The translations under genes and the position numbers were made by a program. A DNA stretch of 64,000 nucleotides from JAWLHU01 sp049324875 (GTDB lineage Bacteria > Bacillota > Sulfobacillia > Symbiobacteriales > Symbiobacteriaceae): assembly GCA_049324875.1 (NCBI GenBank), contig JBMONC010000048.1, positions 23,969 to 87,968 on the forward strand, written 5' to 3'. Of this stretch, positions 7,604 through 16,406 are shown in pieces. Under the pieces are notes generated by a model that saw nothing but the letters and a program-made list of their open reading frames with translations, was not told the DNA's origin and did no database searches. Numbering within the stretch: the first letter of the stretch is position 1; each line of letters starts with the position of its first letter.

Positions 7604-8650
7604 CTATGGGCTCTCTTGCCGGGGCTCCCAGGCGAGCGGCTGCTCCAGCACCGCCGGCATGATCAGCCGGGGCAGGTTCTCGTCCAGCAGGCAGGGGGGC
7701 AGGTCGTGCTTGTCCCGGTGCAGCTGGTTCCACCGGCCGTACTGGTGGAAGGTGGAGAGCATCGCCTCCCCCAGGGAGCGGACATCCTGCCGGGCCATCT
7801 CCCGGGCGGCGCGGCGCCCGGTCTCCGCCTGGCTCAGCCGCCGCCGCAGCCGCTCCACCCGCCGCTCCCAGCGGCGGCGGGCCGCTCGCGCCTTCTGCAG
7901 GGGCCGCTCCTCCGGGTCGACCCCGTGGTGCCAGGCCAGCAGGGAGGCGACCGCCAGGGAGGCCAGGGAGATCGCAAAGAGCGCCGTCGCTGCCGTGACC
8001 GGGTCGAGGGTGGCGCTCTCCGACTGGACCACCGCCAGCGCCTCCTCCCGCAGCCAGGCCAGGGCGATGGCGAAGAGGCCGCTGAGCGCCAGCAGGATGA
8101 TCAGCATCGTCCCCGCCCGGATCCGGAGGTGGCGGGAGAGGGTGCCGACGGCGTGGCCCAGGAAGGCGGTCAGCCCGGCACAGAGCAGGCTGAGCAGGAA
8201 GGTGAAGGCGGGGGCCATCCCGAAGGCGGTGAAGGAGAGGAGCACCAAGGGCAGCTCCAGCAGGGTGAGGGCGGCCATGGCCAGCCCGTAACCCCGGTCG
8301 GAGAGCGATTCGGCCATGGGGTTCAGCTGGTCGGGCCGGTCGGGCATGGCCGCCCGCTCTGCCTCCCGCCGGGCCTCCAGCCGACGGGCCTGCTCCAGCT
8401 CCAGCTCGGCGTGGCCCAGCTCGGCCTGGAGCGCCAGCCAGCGGGTGAGCAGCCGCTGGTCGGTCCGGCACCAGCTGGCCGCCAGCCGCTCGGCCCAGCT
8501 GGCACAGGCGCGGTGAAGCCCCCGGACCCACTCGCTGGGCTCGGGGCCGTGCGGGATCGCCTTGCCGGCGTCAGTGGTGGCGGCCAGGTAGGTCCGGGGC
8601 AGGGCGGGCAGCGGGCTGGGGCCCCGCCGGTAGGGGCGGATCATCAGCAT
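7604..8650 (-). CDS. Unrecognised membrane protein with flanking coiled coils
   Basis: The 348-residue protein starts with a soluble ~90-residue part containing a coiled coil (ALQAELGHAELELEQARRLE), then four hydrophobic helices at ~120-240 (LAMAALTLLELPLVLLSF, FTFLLSLLCAGLTAFLG, MLIILLALSGLFAIAL, TALFAISLASLAVASLLAW), a second Arg-rich coiled coil (~250-290), and a C-terminal tail with CLLDENLPRLIMP. That tail motif recurs in the next gene. ATG 8650 has GGAGGG 10 bases upstream; a longer frame upstream lacks a site. First gene of the operon. No family recognised. Confidence 0.75.
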   Translation of the reverse strand: MLMIRPYRRGPSPLPALPRTYLAATTDAGKAIPHGPEPSEWVRGLHRACASWAERLAASWCRTDQRLLTRWLALQAELGHAELELEQARRLEARREAERAAMPDRPDQLNPMAESLSDRGYGLAMAALTLLELPLVLLSFTAFGMAPAFTFLLSLLCAGLTAFLGHAVGTLSRHLRIRAGTMLIILLALSGLFAIALAWLREEALAVVQSESATLDPVTAATALFAISLASLAVASLLAWHHGVDPEERPLQKARAARRRWERRVERLRRRLSQAETGRRAAREMARQDVRSLGEAMLSTFHQYGRWNQLHRDKHDLPPCLLDENLPRLIMPAVLEQPLAWEPRQESP

Positions 8651-8706
8651 GTGCAATCTTCCCTCCTGACATAATCCTGCCCCGGAGGGGATGCGGCTAT
8701 ACTCAA

Positions 8707-8806
8707 GTGGGAAGGGGGCAGAACGCAGCCCCCTTCCCACCCCTTCCCCGCCTCTGGCGCTCCCGTCGCCGTTCATGACGCCCTGTCGTCATGAACGGCT
8801 CTGCTT
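8707..8806. repeat. Dispersed structured repeat, copy A
   Basis: A 13-bp perfect hairpin (GTGGGAAGGGGGC, 8-base loop, GCCCCCTTCCCAC; 8707-8740) is followed by CCCTTCCCCGCC, a spacer ending CCCGTCGCC, a 10-bp hairpin (GTTCATGACG / CGTCATGAAC, 8771-8796) and GGCTCTGCTT. Copy B at 43895-43981 keeps the flanks but has a different, still paired, stem. It overlaps the 3' end of the adjacent lipoprotein frame and could also act as a terminator. Confidence 0.7.
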
Positions 8807-9213
8807 TGCTCCGGCGGGCCCTTCCCGACCCTCCGCTCTTCAGCGCTCTCCCAGCCGGACCGTCTCCAGCACCCGGTCGCACCCACGTTTCCCCGCCCGT
8901 AGGAGAGGGCGCCCAGCCGGGGCAGCGGTCCGTTCAGCCCCACGGCGCCGGTCATCCGCCACTTGCCGAAGCCGGTCTGCTCCAGCAGGGTGGGCGAGAG
9001 GCCGGGGTGCTTCTCCGTGCGGAAGAGGACCAGCGCCCGCTGCTCCCCGAAGGGCTCCTGGTAGGCGATGACCACCCGCTGCTGCAGCACCTCGCCCAGC
9101 GCCTCCTCCATGCTGTTGTAGGCCGGGAAGGGCGGGGCGCCGCCGCCGGAGCAGCCCACCAGCAGGAGCGCCAACGAGAGCATCCCGCTCCGCCGGATGA
9201 CCCGGGAAACCAT
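8773..9213 (-). CDS. Small lipoprotein, probably frameshifted near the C-terminus
   Basis: The N-terminus is a clear lipoprotein signal (SGMLSLALLLVGCSGGG), so the product should be membrane-anchored on the outside. The body (MEEALGEVLQQRVVIAYQEP, RALVLFRTEKHPGLSPTLLEQTGFGKWRM, LGALSYGRG) looks like a small Firmicutes lipoprotein of unknown role. After GALSYGRG the frame reads an unnatural Arg/Gly/Glu tail into repeat copy A, whereas an overlapping frame gives CDRVLETVRLGER and a stop at 8840, with better codon use. A one-base frameshift around 8896-8905 is likely. ATG 9213 was chosen over TTG 9219. Confidence 0.6.
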   Translation of the reverse strand: MVSRVIRRSGMLSLALLLVGCSGGGAPPFPAYNSMEEALGEVLQQRVVIAYQEPFGEQRALVLFRTEKHPGLSPTLLEQTGFGKWRMTGAVGLNGPLPRLGALSYGRGNVGATGCWRRSGWESAEERRVGKGPPEQSRAVHDDRAS

Positions 9214-9320
9214 CTGCAATCCCCCCTGTCACTTCAAGGGGTAAGACGCTGGCGGCCTCCCATCCGTTCCAGGACGAAGCAGAGAGGCGGCAGATCCGCT
9301 CTGCCGCCTCCGCCATGCCC

Positions 9321-10064
9321 CTATCGCACCAGCCGGGCTCCCCCGGTGTAGACCGCCATATGCTTGGGGCTCCGGGCGTAGCCCACCAGCTCGATCCCCA
9401 GGTGGGAGGCGAGCCGCACCGCCTGGTCGGTGGCCGCCGTCAGCGAGGCGCCGACGGCGATGCCGGACCGGCCCAGCTTGGTGGCCGCCTCGTAGCTGAT
9501 CCGCCCCGAGGTGAGCGCCACCGTCCGCCGGAGGTCCCACCCGGCCCGGAAGGCGGCCCCGATCGCCTTGTCCAGGGCGTTGTGCCGCCCGATATCCTCC
9601 CGGACGATCAGCTCCCCGGTCTCCAGGTGCTTCAGCCCGGCGGCGTGGACCCCCCCGGTCTCGGCGTAGAGCGGGGTGTTCTGCTGCAGCTCCTTCGCCC
9701 AGGCCAGCAGATCCTCCACCCTTACGGTCAGCGGGTGGTCCACCTTCTTCAGCTGAAGGGCGTCCTTCAGCGAGGAGAAGGTGACCCCCTTGCCGCAGCC
9801 GGCGGTCAGGTAGCGCTTGCGGGTGCCCGAGTCGGGCAGCACATCGACCCCGGGCAGGTCGACCCAGATCAGCCCCCGGTCCTCATCCACCGAGAGCTTG
9901 CCGATGGCCGAGATCTCCCGGATCAGCCCCTCGCCGAAGAGAAAACCAATCGCCCAGTCATCGAGATGGCTGGGCGTTGTCTGCAAAGTGACTAGCTCTT
10001 CATCATTCACGTACAGGGTCGCCGGCCGCTCCACCGGCATGGCCGGCGCCTGGAACTCGGACAT
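9321..10064 (-). CDS. fdhD: FdhD, formate dehydrogenase accessory sulfurtransferase
   Basis: FdhD passes sulfur from a cysteine desulfurase to the molybdenum cofactor of formate dehydrogenase. The 247-residue protein has the family's landmarks: an N-terminal NDEELVTLQTTPSHLDDWAIGFLFGEGL, the LTAGCGKG loop, HAAGLKHL, REDIGRHNALDKAIG, and the C-terminal SRLGIELVGYAR-like segment (ASHLGIELVGYARSPKHMAV). The E. coli enzyme has CxxC in the loop, whereas only one Cys is visible here (CGKG). It is the last gene of the fdh cluster, 14 bases after the AOR-like gene, with GAGGAGGG upstream of ATG. Confidence 0.93.
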   Translation of the reverse strand: MSEFQAPAMPVERPATLYVNDEELVTLQTTPSHLDDWAIGFLFGEGLIREISAIGKLSVDEDRGLIWVDLPGVDVLPDSGTRKRYLTAGCGKGVTFSSLKDALQLKKVDHPLTVRVEDLLAWAKELQQNTPLYAETGGVHAAGLKHLETGELIVREDIGRHNALDKAIGAAFRAGWDLRRTVALTSGRISYEAATKLGRSGIAVGASLTAATDQAVRLASHLGIELVGYARSPKHMAVYTGGARLVR

Positions 10065-10078
10065 GCAGAAGCCCTCCT

Positions 10079-11083
10079 CTAGACGGCGGCGCTGGTCAGG
10101 AGCCCCTGGGTGGCCGTCAGCGCCTCCCGCAGCACCTGCCCCGGACGCTCCTTCCAGACCCGCTGGCAGGTGCCCAGCAGGTCCGCCACCCCCGGTCCGC
10201 CCCGCTTCTTTCGAGGCGGAAGGGCCGAGACCAGCGGCTCCACCGCAGGGCCGAGCCGCTCCAGCAGCATCTCCTCGCCGAGGGCCAGCAGGCTCCCGAC
10301 ACCGGTCCGGTGCGCCATTTCGATGAAGGGTTCGCTCATCCGCGGCAGGATCCCTGCCTCGGCCGCCGCCGTGGCCAGGGCAGCCATCCGCTCGGCGGTG
10401 GGGGCGTCCAGCCCCAGGTCACCCGCCGTCTGCGCCGCACAGGAGAGCTTCCCCGGGCAGGCCAGGGTGCAGCCCGTGCACGTGGCGGGCACGCCCACCG
10501 CATCGTGGACCAGCACCGCCTTGATCCGCTTGGCGCCCAGCACCGCCGCCACGCCCGAGCCTCCCGCATAGTGGCCCTCGTGGGCCAGGGTCGAGAAGGG
10601 GACAGCGTTCTCCGCAGCGGGCCCGAGCACCATCGAGGCCCAGCCGGGACCGACCTCGCCCCGGAGCACCCGCTCCGTCCCGGGGACATCCATCCCCCAG
10701 AGCGCCCCCGCATCCACCACTTGCACCCCGTCCGGGTCCACCAGAAGCACCCCCGGCCGGTCCAGCTCCCCATGGATCACCAGCGCATCAAACCCCGATC
10801 CCTTGAGCGCAGCCGCCATCCGCCCCCCCATCGAGGAGAGCGCCAGCCGCCCATCGGGCCCCGGAGCCGCCCCCATCGAGAGCCGCCCCGCCATCCCATC
10901 CGAGAGGGGCCCCGTAGCCAGAGCCACCCGAGCCATCCCGCGGGAGCCGGTGAGCAGCCGGGCCACAAACCCCGCCCCCCCGACAAAGGAACGCTTCAGA
11001 TCGATCGACGTCGCCTCCACCCGCGCCACCCGGTTGGACAGGTCGACGTGCAGGATCTGCTCCGCGTACTCCCACTCGGACAT
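10079..11083 (-). CDS. Short aldehyde:ferredoxin oxidoreductase-like protein
   Basis: The N-terminal ~200 residues resemble domain 1 of tungsten-type AOR enzymes (ILHVDLSNRVARVE, FVGGAGFVARLL, LATGPLSDGMAGRLSMGA, SSMGGRMAAALKGSGFDALVIHG, GPAAENAVPFSTLAHEGHYAGGSGVAAVLGAKRIKAV split into parts). A CTGCTLACPGKLSC cluster follows, like the AOR 4Fe-4S site. Total length is 334 aa against ~600 for catalytic AORs, so much of the cofactor and substrate domains is missing. Lying between nrfD-type and fdhD genes, it may act as an electron-transfer or maturation partner of formate dehydrogenase; that role is inferred. Confidence 0.75.
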   Translation of the reverse strand: MSEWEYAEQILHVDLSNRVARVEATSIDLKRSFVGGAGFVARLLTGSRGMARVALATGPLSDGMAGRLSMGAAPGPDGRLALSSMGGRMAAALKGSGFDALVIHGELDRPGVLLVDPDGVQVVDAGALWGMDVPGTERVLRGEVGPGWASMVLGPAAENAVPFSTLAHEGHYAGGSGVAAVLGAKRIKAVLVHDAVGVPATCTGCTLACPGKLSCAAQTAGDLGLDAPTAERMAALATAAAEAGILPRMSEPFIEMAHRTGVGSLLALGEEMLLERLGPAVEPLVSALPPRKKRGGPGVADLLGTCQRVWKERPGQVLREALTATQGLLTSAAV

Positions 11084-11186
11084 GACCCCACCCCCTGATA
11101 AACAGGCTACACCTGGTTCTTAGAGCCAGCCGCCCCAGGCCAGGGCAGGACCCGACCTGACCCCCAGATGGGCCGGCAGGCCTGGA

Positions 11187-11377
11187 GCCGGCCAGGGGCA
11201 CCCCAGAGCGACATCAGCGCCGGAGCTTAGGGACGCTAGGCCTACCCGACTCAGGCAAGAATCGGGCGGTGCGCAGCAAGGCAGGCCCGCCAGCGACGGT
11301 TTCCGATTCTTGCCCAGCCCAACGGGCCGTAGCGTCCCTTGGCGACCAGCGTGGAGCGACGGGTGCCCCTGGCCGGC
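11187..11377. repeat. Large nested inverted repeat (~190 bp) in the fdh cluster
   Basis: Three pairs of arms are nested: GCCGGCCAGGGGCACCC (11187-11203) with its exact complement at 11361-11377; AGGGACGCTAGGCC (11229-11242) with GGCCGTAGCGTCCCT (11325-11339), one mismatch-type difference; and GGCAAGAATCGG (11254-11265) with CCGATTCTTGCC (11303-11314). It fills the 319-base gap between the NrfD-type gene and the AOR-like gene. It could be a small foldback element or a structured RNA or terminator within the transcript. No gene is seen in it. Confidence 0.8.
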
Positions 11378-11402
11378 GACCGCCTAAGAGACCAGCGCGA
11401 CC

Positions 11403-12569
11403 CTAATCCCCAGCGTGCTGCAGCTTCGAGTCCTTCTCATCCCGACCCAGGATCGCCGGCAGCGTCTCCACGAACCAGGTGTAGATCACCAACGTGCCTG
11501 CGATCGCCCCGACCGAGAAGATCACCTCCGCCGCCTTCGGCGTGTACGAGGCGTTCAGCGCATCCATCAACCCGGTCATCGCCGTGTTGGTCCGGAGCAG
11601 GATCATGCCGCCGACGGTCATCATTGCCGCCGTCACCAGCCCCGCCTTCTGCTGCCGGAGCGGGCTGGCGAAGAGGAAGATCGGGATCAGGTAGCCCACG
11701 ATGATCTCCGCCCACCAGAGCACCGTCTCAAACCGGCCGACGAAGATCTCGCCCAGGGTTCCCTCGGTCACCATCGAACCCAGCCGCCAGGCCAGGGTCA
11801 CGGTCAGCAGCCCGGCGATCCAGGGGGCGAACTTCGCCAGCAGGCCGGTCTGGAACGGGGTCCGGTAGTACTTGTTCGACCAGCCCTCGATCAGGATCGC
11901 CACCGAGAGCCCCGCCGCGATGGCGGTGGTCAGGAAGGTGTAGTTGATCCAGGGGTGGTACCAGAGCGGGTCCATCCGCTTGCCGACGATCATGAAGATC
12001 GTGCCCAGCGAGGACTGGTGCATCGTGGAGAGCAGGACACCGAAGAGGACGAAGCCCGGCATGATCTTGTGCAGGGTGTGCTCCAGCTTGTGGACCCACT
12101 GCAGGTTCTGCCGCTCCATCACCCGGGGCACGTTCTCCAGGAAGAGCACCATGATGTAGAGCGCCATGCACCAGGCGACCTCGAAGAGCGGGGAGTGCAG
12201 GTTGCCGCCGAAGATCAGCGGGTTCGCAATCCGCCAGGGCAGCCCGATGTCGAAGGCCAGGCTGACGCCCGCCGACAGGTAGGCGATCGCCGCCCAGATG
12301 ACGGCACGCCGCATGATGTGCTCATACTTCTTCCCGATCGGCGTGAAGTACCGGATGAACGCCAGGGTGAAGCCGCTGGCGCCCAGCGGGACGAAGATGA
12401 TCACGTGGATCGTCTTCCAGATCGCCCAGGGCATCGAGTCGTTCATGCCGGTCACGGCGCCCAGGCCGGTGAAGAGCCGGATCACCGCCACCACCGCGGC
12501 GGCCAGGAAGAGGGCCAGGAGGATCCCCTTGAAGGGGGTTATCTGCCAACGCCACCAGGTCGTCTTCAC
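11403..12569 (-). CDS. NrfD/HybB-type membrane subunit of formate dehydrogenase
   Basis: The 388-residue integral membrane protein has about ten helices and belongs to the polysulfide reductase NrfD group, which accepts electrons from a four-cluster FeS subunit and passes them to quinone without heme b. Landmarks are PWAIWKTIHVIIFVPLGASGF, the conserved SPLFEVAWCMALYIMVLFLE, and MHQSSLGTIFMI (quinone-site region). GTG 12569 overlaps the stop of the FeS subunit (GTGA), so the genes are translationally coupled. The window therefore encodes an FdnGH-like pair with an NrfD anchor in place of cytochrome FdnI. Confidence 0.9.
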   Translation of the reverse strand: MKTTWWRWQITPFKGILLALFLAAAVVAVIRLFTGLGAVTGMNDSMPWAIWKTIHVIIFVPLGASGFTLAFIRYFTPIGKKYEHIMRRAVIWAAIAYLSAGVSLAFDIGLPWRIANPLIFGGNLHSPLFEVAWCMALYIMVLFLENVPRVMERQNLQWVHKLEHTLHKIMPGFVLFGVLLSTMHQSSLGTIFMIVGKRMDPLWYHPWINYTFLTTAIAAGLSVAILIEGWSNKYYRTPFQTGLLAKFAPWIAGLLTVTLAWRLGSMVTEGTLGEIFVGRFETVLWWAEIIVGYLIPIFLFASPLRQQKAGLVTAAMMTVGGMILLRTNTAMTGLMDALNASYTPKAAEVIFSVGAIAGTLVIYTWFVETLPAILGRDEKDSKLQHAGD

Positions 12570-13357
12570 TCCGCACCACCCTCCTTCCGCTCCGCCTCCA
12601 GCTGGTTGCGACGGTTCGAGTAGGCCAGCAGCCCCAGGGAGGCGGCCGAGATGACGCCCAGCAGGGCGGGCAGCTGCTTCATCGCCTTCCAGGTGAAGTT
12701 CGGGATCGATTCGGTCGTCACGTCGGTGTTGAGGGTGGTCAGATCCAGCGGCACGGAGGAGATGTACATGACGGCGGTGCCGCCCACCTCATGCTCGCCG
12801 TAGACGTGGTTGATATACCGGTCGCCGCCCTTGGCGATCTTCTCCTTGGCCAGGGCGAGCAGCTCCTCCCGCTTGCCGTACTGGATCGCATCCACCGGGC
12901 AGGTGGCGGCGCAGGCCGGCTCCATCCCCGCCTCGGTCCGCTCGAAGCAGAGGTTGCACTTCTGCATCTTCGGCACGGCCTTGTCGTACTCGTACTTCGG
13001 CACGCCGAAGGGGCAGCCGATCTGGCAGTACCGGCAGCCGATGCACTTGTCGTGGTCGATGGTGACCGCACCGTTGGCCTCCTTGTGGAGGGCGTGGCCG
13101 ATGCAGACCGAGACGCAGGCCGGATCCTCGCAGTGGAGGCAGCCCGTCTTGGTGAAGGTCCAGACCGTCTGGCCGTCACGTTCGGCGGTCAGGAACTCCA
13201 CCGTGGTCCAGGTGTAGGCGGAGCGCTTCGCCGGGTTGGTGTAGTCGGCTCCGATCATCGTCTCCTCAGCCGGGAGGTCGTTCCACTGCTTGCAGGCCAC
13301 CTGACAGCCCCGGCAGCCCATGCACTTGGACAGGTCGATCAACATGCCGTAGCCCAT
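12566..13357 (-). CDS. fdnH: Formate dehydrogenase FeS beta subunit
   Basis: The 263-residue protein has four 4Fe-4S ligand groups: CMGCRGCQVACKQW near the N-terminus, CLHCEDPACVSVC, CIGCRYCQIGCPFGVP and CNLCFERTEAGMEPACAATCP. It ends with a single membrane anchor (ALLGVISAASLGLLAYS), as in FdnH/FdoH of E. coli, and carries electrons from the alpha subunit to the membrane subunit. There is no signal of its own, so export by hitchhiking with the Tat-signal alpha subunit is expected. ATG 13357 follows AAGGGGG and lies 4 bases after the alpha subunit stop. Confidence 0.93.
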   Translation of the reverse strand: MGYGMLIDLSKCMGCRGCQVACKQWNDLPAEETMIGADYTNPAKRSAYTWTTVEFLTAERDGQTVWTFTKTGCLHCEDPACVSVCIGHALHKEANGAVTIDHDKCIGCRYCQIGCPFGVPKYEYDKAVPKMQKCNLCFERTEAGMEPACAATCPVDAIQYGKREELLALAKEKIAKGGDRYINHVYGEHEVGGTAVMYISSVPLDLTTLNTDVTTESIPNFTWKAMKQLPALLGVISAASLGLLAYSNRRNQLEAERKEGGAE

Positions 13358-13361
13358 GAGC

Positions 13362-16300
13362 TTACCCCCTTACGGCGCCGGTACCGGCGACCTTTTTGAC
13401 GTTGCAGAGGAAGGCCTTGTACTCCGGAATCTGGGTGTTGGCGTCGCCGATATGCGGGGTCAGCACGTTGGCGGAGGCGCCGGTGTACATCCCCATGAAG
13501 CCCCAGTGCCAGGGCATGCCGACCACCTCGGTCTCCTTGCCGTGGACCATCAGCGACTTCATCCGCGGGGTGACCATCGCCGGGGCGACCAGGGAGCCGC
13601 GCACCGTGGTCACCTCGATCCGGTCACCGGACTGGACGCCCAGCTTGGCCGCCAGGCTCTGGGAGATCTCGACGAACATGTCGGGCATCATCTCGCCGAG
13701 CCAGGGCACCGAGCGGGTCATCGCACCGGACTGCCAGTGCTCCGTCACCCGGTAGGTGGTGCAGACGTACGGGTACTCCTCGCTGCCCACCTTGGCCACC
13801 TGACCGAAATCGCCCTTGCCGGAGATGGTGATCGCCGGGTTGAACTGCCGCTTCGAGAGCTTGTTGCTGACCGGCGACTCCACCGGCTCATAGTGCTCGG
13901 GCAGCGGACCGTCCTTCAGGGCGCCGGTGTTCCAGAGCAGCCCCTTCCCCTCCACCGTCATGATGAACGGGTTGACCGCCGAGGTGGTGGGCGGGTTGGT
14001 GCCGAGGAAGTCGGGGATGTCCTGGGCGATCCACTTCTTGTTCGCCTCATCCCAGGCGAAGAGCGGCCGCTCCGGATCCCAGGGCTTGCCGTTCACATCG
14101 GTGGAGGCCCGGTTGTAGAGGATGCGGCGGTTGAGCGGCCAGGCGTAGGCCCAGCCCAGGTGGGTGCCCAGGGTCTTGCCGGGCTCATCCTTCTTCCGGT
14201 TCCGGCAGGCCGGGGTCTCGAAGTTGGAGAAGTAGCCGGTGTAGATCCAGCAGCCGGAGGCGGTGGAGCCGTCATCCTTCAGCAGGCCGAAGGAGCCCAA
14301 CCCCTTCTTGTCCGCCACCGTGTAGCCATTGATCTCGAAGGCGACCTTCTCGGCGCTGGGATGGCCATGGCCGTCGTCGTAGTCCCAGGTCATCTTCAGG
14401 ATCGGATCGGGGAAGGCGCCGCCCTGCTTGCTGTAGAGCTCCTTCAGCTTCTTGACCAGGGCGTCGGCAATCCAGAGGTCATCCCTGGAGTCGCCCAGCG
14501 GCTCCACCGCCTTGTCCCGCCACTGGATCCAGCGGCCCGAGTTGGTGACCGTCCCGCACTTTTCGAAGGAGGCGGCGGCCGGCAGGAGGAAGACCTCGGT
14601 CTGGATCTCCTCGGGCTTCATGTTCGGCCCCTTCCAGAAGGCGGCGGTCTCCGTCTCGAACAGGTCGATGGTGACCAGCCACTCCAGCTTGGCGAGGGCC
14701 GAGCGCTCCCGGCTGACGTTGGGGCCGCCCACGGCGAAGTTCTGGCCCCAGGCGAAGACGCCCTTCAGCTCGCCCCGGTCCATTGCCTCGAAGATCGCCA
14801 TGTGGCTGTGGTCCCGGGCGTCCAGCTTCGGCAGGAAGTGGTAGGCAAAGTCGTTCGCCTTGGTGGCGGCCTCACCGTACCAAGCCTTCAGCATGGAGTT
14901 CATGAACTTGGGCCGGTTGACCCAGTAGCCGCCCTTCGGGGTCGACTCGTGGTACTTGGCCAGGGTCGGGTGCGCCCCGGCGGAGGGCATCGGCATGTAG
15001 CCGGGCAGGTTGTTCCAGAGCATGGCGAAGTCGGTGGAGCCCTGCACGTTCGACTCGCCCCGCTGGGCGTTGACGCCGCCGCCGGCGATGCCGATGTTGC
15101 CCAGCAGCAGCTGGATCAGGGCGATCGCCCGCACGTTCTGGGAGCCATGGGTCGACTGGGTGATGCCCATGGCGTACAGGATGTTGCCCGCCTTGTTGGG
15201 CCGTCCGGTGGAGCAGTAAAGCTCGGCGACCTTGAGGTAATCGGCCTCCGACATGCCGCAGGTGGCCGCCACCATCGACGGGGTGTAGCGGCTGTAGTGC
15301 TGCCTCATCAGGTTGAGGACGCACTGGGGGTCCTGCAGGGTCTGATCGGTCTTAATGTTCCCCTTCTCATCCCGCTGGTACTGCCAGGTGGCGGTGTTGT
15401 AGCTCACCTGGCCGTCGGCCCCGACCTTAGCGCCGGTGAAGAGACCTTCCTCGAACTTGAACTTCGGGTCGATCAGGTAGCTGGCGTTGGTGTACTTGGC
15501 GACGTACTCCTGCGGGAAGAGCCCCTTGCTCAGGGCGTAGTTCATCAGACCGCCGAAGAAGGCGATGTCGGTGCCCGGCCGGATCGGCACGTAGAGGTCG
15601 GCCAGGGCAGCGGTCCGGTTGAACTTCGGGTCGACCACGATCAACTTGGCGCCCCGGGTCTCCCGGGCCTTGTTGATCCAGCGCATGGAGATGGGGTGGT
15701 TCTCGGCGGGGTTGGCACCGATGCAGAGGAAGACATCGCTGTTCTGGTAATCGGTCCAGTGGTTCGTCATCGCACCACGCCCGAAGGAGGCGGCCAGACC
15801 GGCCACCGTCGAGCTGTGTCAGAGGCGCGCGTGGTGCTCCAACCGCACCACGCCCAGGGAGCGCATCAGCTTGGCGAGGACGTAGTTCTCCTCGTTGTCC
15901 AGCGCCGCCGACCCGATGTGGGAGATGGCAAAGGTCCGGTTGACGGTGACACCCTTGGCGTCGGTGGTCTCGAAGGTGGCGTCGCGGGTCGCCTTCACCT
16001 TCTCGGCGATGCGGGAGATCGCCCAGTCCCAGTCCTTCTCGACCCAGTCCTTGGCGCCGGGAGCCCGGTACTTCACCTTCTGGAGGCGGCGCGGGTTCGG
16101 CTCGTACCGCCCGTCGTTGTCCAGGGTCAGCCGGAGCCCCATCACCGAGGAGCCCTTGGAGCAGAGCGCCCCCTCGTTGATCGGATGCTCCGGATCGCCC
16201 ATGGCATGGACGACCTCGCCATCCCTCACCGAGATGATGATGCCGCAGCCGACGGAACAGTAGGGACAGACGGTCCGGACCTCCTTAGTCCCCTCGATCT

Positions 16301-16406
16301 TGGTCGCGCGGCCCCCTGCGGCCTCGGCCTTACCGAGGTCCATCAGGGAGAGGACGCTGCCTGCTGCCAGGGACTTTCTCAGCAGATCTCGCCTGGTCAG
16401 AGTCAC
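13362..16406 (-). CDS. fdnG: Selenocysteine formate dehydrogenase alpha subunit (read through TGA 15819-15821)
   Basis: The gene encodes 1014 residues, with the in-frame TGA at codon 196 read as selenocysteine. E. coli FdnG is about 1015 aa with Sec at 196. A Tat signal (TLTRRDLLRKSLAAGS) is followed by a 4Fe-4S motif (CPYCSVGCG), then VRLEHHARL-U-HSSTVAGLA and FGRGAMTNHWTDYQNSDV, the family's cofactor region. It oxidises formate to CO2 using a bis-MGD Mo or W site with Sec as ligand. GTG 16406 gives a compact Tat signal with GGGTGG 6 bases upstream; ATG 16478 is less likely. It heads the operon with fdnH and the NrfD-type gene. SelA, SelB and tRNA-Sec are not in the window. Confidence 0.95.
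15789..15807 (-). promoter_or_regulatory. SECIS element of formate dehydrogenase
   Basis: Reading the minus strand, 11 bases after the TGA, GGTGGCC and GGCCGCC form a 7-bp stem closing the loop GGTCT. The GGUCU apical loop is the SelB-recognised sequence seen in E. coli fdhF/fdnG SECIS hairpins. This supports selenocysteine insertion at 15819-15821. Confidence 0.85.

Noticed and set aside
15806..15821. Reading the formate dehydrogenase alpha gene as two genes or a pseudogene
   Set aside because: The stop is TGA at the conserved Sec position with a SECIS hairpin after it.
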